Assembly: GCA_964516845.1 (NCBI GenBank)
Contig: CAZEXP010000001.1
Location: 170,347 to 234,346, forward strand
Length of the DNA stretch: 64,000 nucleotides
Direction of reading: 5' to 3'
From: JAPEKQ01 sp964516845
GTDB taxonomy: Bacteria; Joyebacterota; Joyebacteria; Joyebacterales; Joyebacteraceae
The notes beneath the pieces were generated by a model. The model searched no databases and was not told the DNA's origin. It saw only the letters and a list, made by a program, of their open reading frames with translations. Of this stretch, positions 60,426 through 64,000 are shown piece by piece (the first letter of the stretch is position 1; every line of letters begins with the position of its first letter). The position numbers and the translations under genes were made by a program.

Positions 60426-63400
60426 GTGTTCTCGAAGTTCATCACACGATTCATAGGTACCAGACAGGAGCGGGACGTCAAACGCCTCCTGCCCGAGGTC
60501 ACCCGCATCAATGAGTGCTACGAGGGTCTCCGCGACCTCTCGGATGAGGAACTGGCCGAACGGACGACGGCGTTCCGACAGCGGCTCGCGGCCGGTGAAA
60601 CCGTCGACGATATCATGTACGAGGCCTTCGCGACCGTGAAGGAAGCCTGCCGACGCCTCGTCGGGAAGAGCTGGCCCCTCGTCGGGCACGAGACGACGTG
60701 GGAGATGGTGCCGTTCGACACCCAGCTGATGGGCGCTATTGAGCTCCACCGTGGCGGGATTGCCGAGATGGCGACCGGCGAGGGCAAGACCCTCGTCGCC
60801 ACGCTTCCGCTCTACCTCAACGCGCTCCCGGGCAAAGGCGCACACCTCGTCACCGTCAACGACTACCTCGCGCTTCGTGACGCTCAATGGATGGGCAAGG
60901 TCTATGAGACGCTGGGGCTCTCCATCGGCTGCATCCAGACCGGGATGACGCCGGCGGAGCGTCGGGAGCAGTACGCGGCCGACATCACATACGGCACCAA
61001 CAACGAATTCGGTTTCGACTACCTCCGTGACAACATGGCCGGCAGGATCGAGGACCGTGTCCAGCGCGGACATCACTACGCGATCGTCGATGAGGTCGAC
61101 AGCGTGCTCGTCGACGAAGCCCGGACGCCGCTGATCATCTCCGGTCAGGTCGAACACTCGACGCACATGTTCGACACGCTCAAATCTCCGGTCGAGCGAC
61201 TCGTCAGGAAGCAGTCAAAGCTTCTCAACGAGCTTCTCGATGACGTCGAACGCCTGCTCGCTGACGACCAGACACGGTACGAGGGCATCGTCAAACTGGT
61301 CCAGGCTACCCGCGGCGCCCCGAAGCACCGACGTGTCATGAAGATCTTCGAGGACCCGTCGCTCAAGGCTGAGCTCCAGAGGGTCGAGGGTGAGCTCTCG
61401 CGCGACAAGGTGCTCCCTGAACTCGACGAGGACCTGTACTACGCTATGGACGAGCGCGGACGCAGCGTATCGCTCACGGAACGCGGGCGTGACGCCCTGC
61501 TGCCGGAGGAGCGGAGTCTGCTCGTCCTGCCCGACCTGTCCGAGCAGCTGGTCGGCGTCGACGGGGACGAGAACCTCGCGGAGACGACGAAGACCGAACA
61601 GAAGAACGCGCTCCATCTCGACTACGCGAAGACGAGCGAGCGCATCCACAACGTTCACGCCCTTCTCAAGGCGTACGCGCTCTTCGAGAAGAACGTCGAC
61701 TACGTCGTCCAGGACGGCAAGGTCGTCATCGTCGACGAGTTCACGGGACGGCTGATGGCCGGCCGGCGCTGGTCCGACGGGCTCCATCAGGCGGTCGAGG
61801 CGAAGGAGGGCGTCAAGATCGAGCGTGAGACGCAGACGCTCGCCACGATCACGCTGCAGAACTACTTCCGGATGTACGCGAAGCTCGCCGGCATGACCGG
61901 TACCGCCGAGACCGAGGAGGACGAGTTCCAGCAGATCTACAAGCTCCACGTCCACGTCATGCCAACGAATGAACCGATTCAGCGACAGGACTACGACGAC
62001 CGCATCTACAAGACGCGGAGAGAGAAGTTCAACGCGGTCATCGGCGAGATCGAACGCCTCTACGAACGGAAGCAGCCGGTGCTCGTCGGCACGGTCACCG
62101 TCGAGGTCTCCGAGGTCATATCGCGACTGCTCAAGGCGAGGAAGGTTCCTCACAACGTTCTCAACGCCAAGCACCATCAGAGCGAGGCGGAGATCGTGCG
62201 TGGAGCCGGCCAGCTCGGCGCGGTCACGATCGCGACGAACATGGCGGGGCGCGGCACCGACATCAAGCTCGGCGCGGGAGTCCTCCATTGCAGGAAGTGC
62301 TGCCTCAAGTGCACGAACAAGGACTGCGGGGCCTGCGAGAACGACCACGACATGACCGAGGAATGCCTGGCGGACGTCCCGTGCGGGCTGCGCATCATCG
62401 GGACCGAACGGCACGAGTCGCGCCGCATCGACCGGCAGCTCCGGGGCAGGAGCGGTCGTCAGGGCGACCCGGGCGCATCGGAGTTCTTCATCTCGCTCGA
62501 GGATGACCTGATGCGGCTCTTCGCTCCGGAACGGATCGCGAAAGTCATGACGACGCTCGGCGTCCCGGAGGGCGAGGTCATTCAGCATCCACTCGTCACC
62601 CGCGCGATCGGACGCGCCCAGACACGGGTCGAGGGACACAACTTCGACATCCGAAAGCACCTGCTCGACTACGACGACGTGATGAACCAGCAGCGCGAGG
62701 TCATCTACGCGCAGCGTCTCAATATCCTCGAGGGCGGCGATCTTCGCGAAGAGATGACGGAGATCTTCGCGGACATCATCGAGCGACTCGTGGACCGGCA
62801 CATCGACACGGGTGACATCCAGGAGAAGTGGGATCTCGGCGGGCTCAGGCAGACGATACTTCGCATCTTCCTCGTCGACGTCGACTTTTCGAAGACGGAC
62901 ATCATCACGCTCACCCGCGAGGGACTCATCGAGAACCTCGGGCGCGCCGCCTGGAGTTCGTACGAGCGCCGTGAGGAGCAGCTCACACCGGAGGTCATGC
63001 GGAAGATCGAGAGGCTCGTGTTCCTTCAGGTCCTCGACAAGGGATGGCGTGACCATCTCTACGAGCTGGACCGTCTGCGCGAGGGTATCGGTCTGCGCGC
63101 CTACGGCCAGAAGGAACCGCTCCTCGAATACAAGCGTGAAGCCTTCGACCTCTTCATGGGCGCGATCGAGACCATCCAGGAGGAGTCGATCCAGCTCCTC
63201 TTCAGGGCTCACTTCCAGACGCCGCCTCAGCCTACGCAGCGCGTCAGCGGTCAGCAGGCCACACATGCGTCCGCCCCGACAGCGGCACAGACGGCTCCGA
63301 GACCGGCGCCCGACGACGGTACGTCTTCGTCCACGCCGGTCCCCGAGTTCGGCGCCCCGGCATCGCCGGGCGGCGGGCGCGCTGGCGCCACGCCCGGACT

Positions 63401-63545
63401 CGCGGGCCGGACGCGCGCGGCCGAGTCGGGAGAGCGCCAGAGACGGGAGCCGGTCAAGCACGCCGAGGAGAAGGTCGGACGCAACGATCCGTGCCCTTGC
63501 GGGAGCGGCAAGAAGTACAAGAAGTGCTGCGGGAAGGATCAGTAA
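60426..63545 (+). CDS. secA: Preprotein translocase ATPase SecA, long form with cysteine-rich insertion
   Basis: The motor of the Sec pathway. 1039 aa, longer than E. coli SecA (901). Walker A region ATGEGKTLVATLP, YGTNNEFGFDYLRDNM, and DEVDSVLVDEARTPLIISG in NBD1. A ~150-residue insertion follows near residues 245-400 (NELLDDVERLLADD...), as in Bacteroidetes-type SecA. ERHESRRIDRQLRGRSGRQGDPG is in NBD2. Just before it, residues ~620-656 hold eight cysteines (HCRKCCLKC...CGAC...CLADVPC), which I do not expect in SecA. The C-terminal zinc tail CPCGSGKKYKKCC is intact. GTG 60426 is the start. Confidence 0.96.
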   Translation: MFSKFITRFIGTRQERDVKRLLPEVTRINECYEGLRDLSDEELAERTTAFRQRLAAGETVDDIMYEAFATVKEACRRLVGKSWPLVGHETTWEMVPFDTQLMGAIELHRGGIAEMATGEGKTLVATLPLYLNALPGKGAHLVTVNDYLALRDAQWMGKVYETLGLSIGCIQTGMTPAERREQYAADITYGTNNEFGFDYLRDNMAGRIEDRVQRGHHYAIVDEVDSVLVDEARTPLIISGQVEHSTHMFDTLKSPVERLVRKQSKLLNELLDDVERLLADDQTRYEGIVKLVQATRGAPKHRRVMKIFEDPSLKAELQRVEGELSRDKVLPELDEDLYYAMDERGRSVSLTERGRDALLPEERSLLVLPDLSEQLVGVDGDENLAETTKTEQKNALHLDYAKTSERIHNVHALLKAYALFEKNVDYVVQDGKVVIVDEFTGRLMAGRRWSDGLHQAVEAKEGVKIERETQTLATITLQNYFRMYAKLAGMTGTAETEEDEFQQIYKLHVHVMPTNEPIQRQDYDDRIYKTRREKFNAVIGEIERLYERKQPVLVGTVTVEVSEVISRLLKARKVPHNVLNAKHHQSEAEIVRGAGQLGAVTIATNMAGRGTDIKLGAGVLHCRKCCLKCTNKDCGACENDHDMTEECLADVPCGLRIIGTERHESRRIDRQLRGRSGRQGDPGASEFFISLEDDLMRLFAPERIAKVMTTLGVPEGEVIQHPLVTRAIGRAQTRVEGHNFDIRKHLLDYDDVMNQQREVIYAQRLNILEGGDLREEMTEIFADIIERLVDRHIDTGDIQEKWDLGGLRQTILRIFLVDVDFSKTDIITLTREGLIENLGRAAWSSYERREEQLTPEVMRKIERLVFLQVLDKGWRDHLYELDRLREGIGLRAYGQKEPLLEYKREAFDLFMGAIETIQEESIQLLFRAHFQTPPQPTQRVSGQQATHASAPTAAQTAPRPAPDDGTSSSTPVPEFGAPASPGGGRAGATPGLAGRTRAAESGERQRREPVKHAEEKVGRNDPCPCGSGKKYKKCCGKDQ

Positions 63546-64000
63546 TGGGCAAGTCGCTCGTCATCGTCGAGTCGAAGGCGAAAGCCGAGACCATCAACAA
63601 GTACCTTGGACGCGGCTACACGGTCAAGGCGTCCATGGGGCACGTCCGCGACCTTCCGAAGAAGGACCTGGCCATCGACGTCGAGCACGACTTCGAGCCA
63701 ACGTATGTCACGATCCGCGGCAAGAGCAAGGTGCTCAAGGAGCTTCGGGCGGCCGCGAAGAATGCGGACATGATCTACCTCGCGTCCGACCTCGACCGTG
63801 AGGGCGAGGCGATCGCGTGGCACATCGCGGAGCTCCTGAAGGTCCCACCCGACAAGACCAGGCGCGTGGTCTTCAACGAGATCACGAAGAACGCCATCCT
63901 CGAGGCGATGGAGCATCCACGCGACATCGATATGCGCAAGGTCAACGCGCAGCAGGCGCGCCGGATACTCGACCGTCTCGTCGGCTACGAGGTCAGCCCG
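63545..64000 (+). CDS. topA: DNA topoisomerase I, 5' part (runs off the window)
   Basis: Relaxes negative supercoils. Only the first 152 codons are present. MGKSLVIVESKAKAETINKYLGRGY, ASMGHVRDLPKKDL and YLASDLDREGEAIAWHIAE (TOPRIM, with DLDREGEA) identify type IA topoisomerase I. Start TAATG overlaps the secA stop by one base. The catalytic tyrosine is beyond the window end. Confidence 0.97.
   Translation, partial: MGKSLVIVESKAKAETINKYLGRGYTVKASMGHVRDLPKKDLAIDVEHDFEPTYVTIRGKSKVLKELRAAAKNADMIYLASDLDREGEAIAWHIAELLKVPPDKTRRVVFNEITKNAILEAMEHPRDIDMRKVNAQQARRILDRLVGYEVSP

Noticed and set aside
61215..63461. 748-codon minus-strand frame opposite secA
   Set aside because: A high-GC shadow: secA on the plus strand is complete and conserved, and the antisense product has no recognisable domain. 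The same holds for the long frames opposite mrdA, rodA, gap and the C25 peptidase.

Overview
This is high-GC bacterial DNA, apparently from a metagenome scaffold: two runs of exactly 100 N (25090-25189 and 48452-48551) look like placeholder gaps. Several genes point to the FCB superphylum: a gingipain-like C25 peptidase with a C-terminal Por-secretion (type IX) sorting domain, a PorV-like outer-membrane protein, DUF4837 and DUF4292-like lipoproteins, a long SecA and PduL/EutN-type microcompartment genes. Candidate phyla of the Eisenbacteria, Krumholzibacteriota or Latescibacterota type fit best, but this is inference without a marker-gene tree. Gene starts often use GTG or TTG with good Shine-Dalgarno sites, and 4-base stop/start overlaps are common.

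Layout. 1-2.1 kb: two glycosyltransferases, then a strong hairpin terminator. 2.4-9.1 kb: a bacterial microcompartment (BMC) operon with its own promoter. It encodes PduL phosphotransacylase, two hexameric shell proteins, three pentameric vertex proteins, a tandem-domain (PduT-like) shell protein, a CoA-acylating aldehyde dehydrogenase, a PduS-like flavin/Fe-S reductase and a class II sugar-phosphate aldolase with a C-terminal targeting helix. This is the most interesting system here: it looks like a deoxysugar (fucose/rhamnose type) compartment that makes lactaldehyde inside and may export electrons through PduS instead of using an alcohol dehydrogenase. 9.2-11.4 kb: SppA, then an HU / bS22-like / PilZ cluster behind a 340-base leader. 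11.5-13.4 kb (minus): an outer-membrane barrel and a CXXCH lipoprotein. 13.7-17.8 kb: TPR proteins and envelope lipoproteins. 18-20.5 kb: efp-accB-accC. 20.6-25.9 kb: ComB-like phosphatase, FtsK with a polyacidic tail, LolA and RimO (gapped). 25.9-33.9 kb: radC, then the rod-shape cluster mreBCD-mrdA-rodA, with lgt and comF.

34-39.5 kb: a lower-glycolysis operon (PPi-type phosphofructokinase, fba, gap, pgk, tpiA, secG), then tRNA-Leu(GAG). The DHAP predicted from the BMC aldolase would enter metabolism through these enzymes. 39.8-46.3 kb: C25 peptidase, small coiled-coil protein, PorV-like protein and an Ig-like lipoprotein. 46.4-48 kb (minus): MltD. 48.1-53 kb: a gapped GGDEF protein, YqeC, a stand-alone Lrp/AsnC effector domain, a thiamine-binding-family protein, a small membrane protein and a GAF-PP2C phosphatase. 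53-58 kb: ComEC, converging on and overlapping an M16 peptidase pair (one active, one lacking the zinc motif). 58.2-64 kb: purN, NHL-repeat protein, secA with a cysteine-rich insertion, and the start of topA. No mobile element, prophage, CRISPR array or rRNA was seen.
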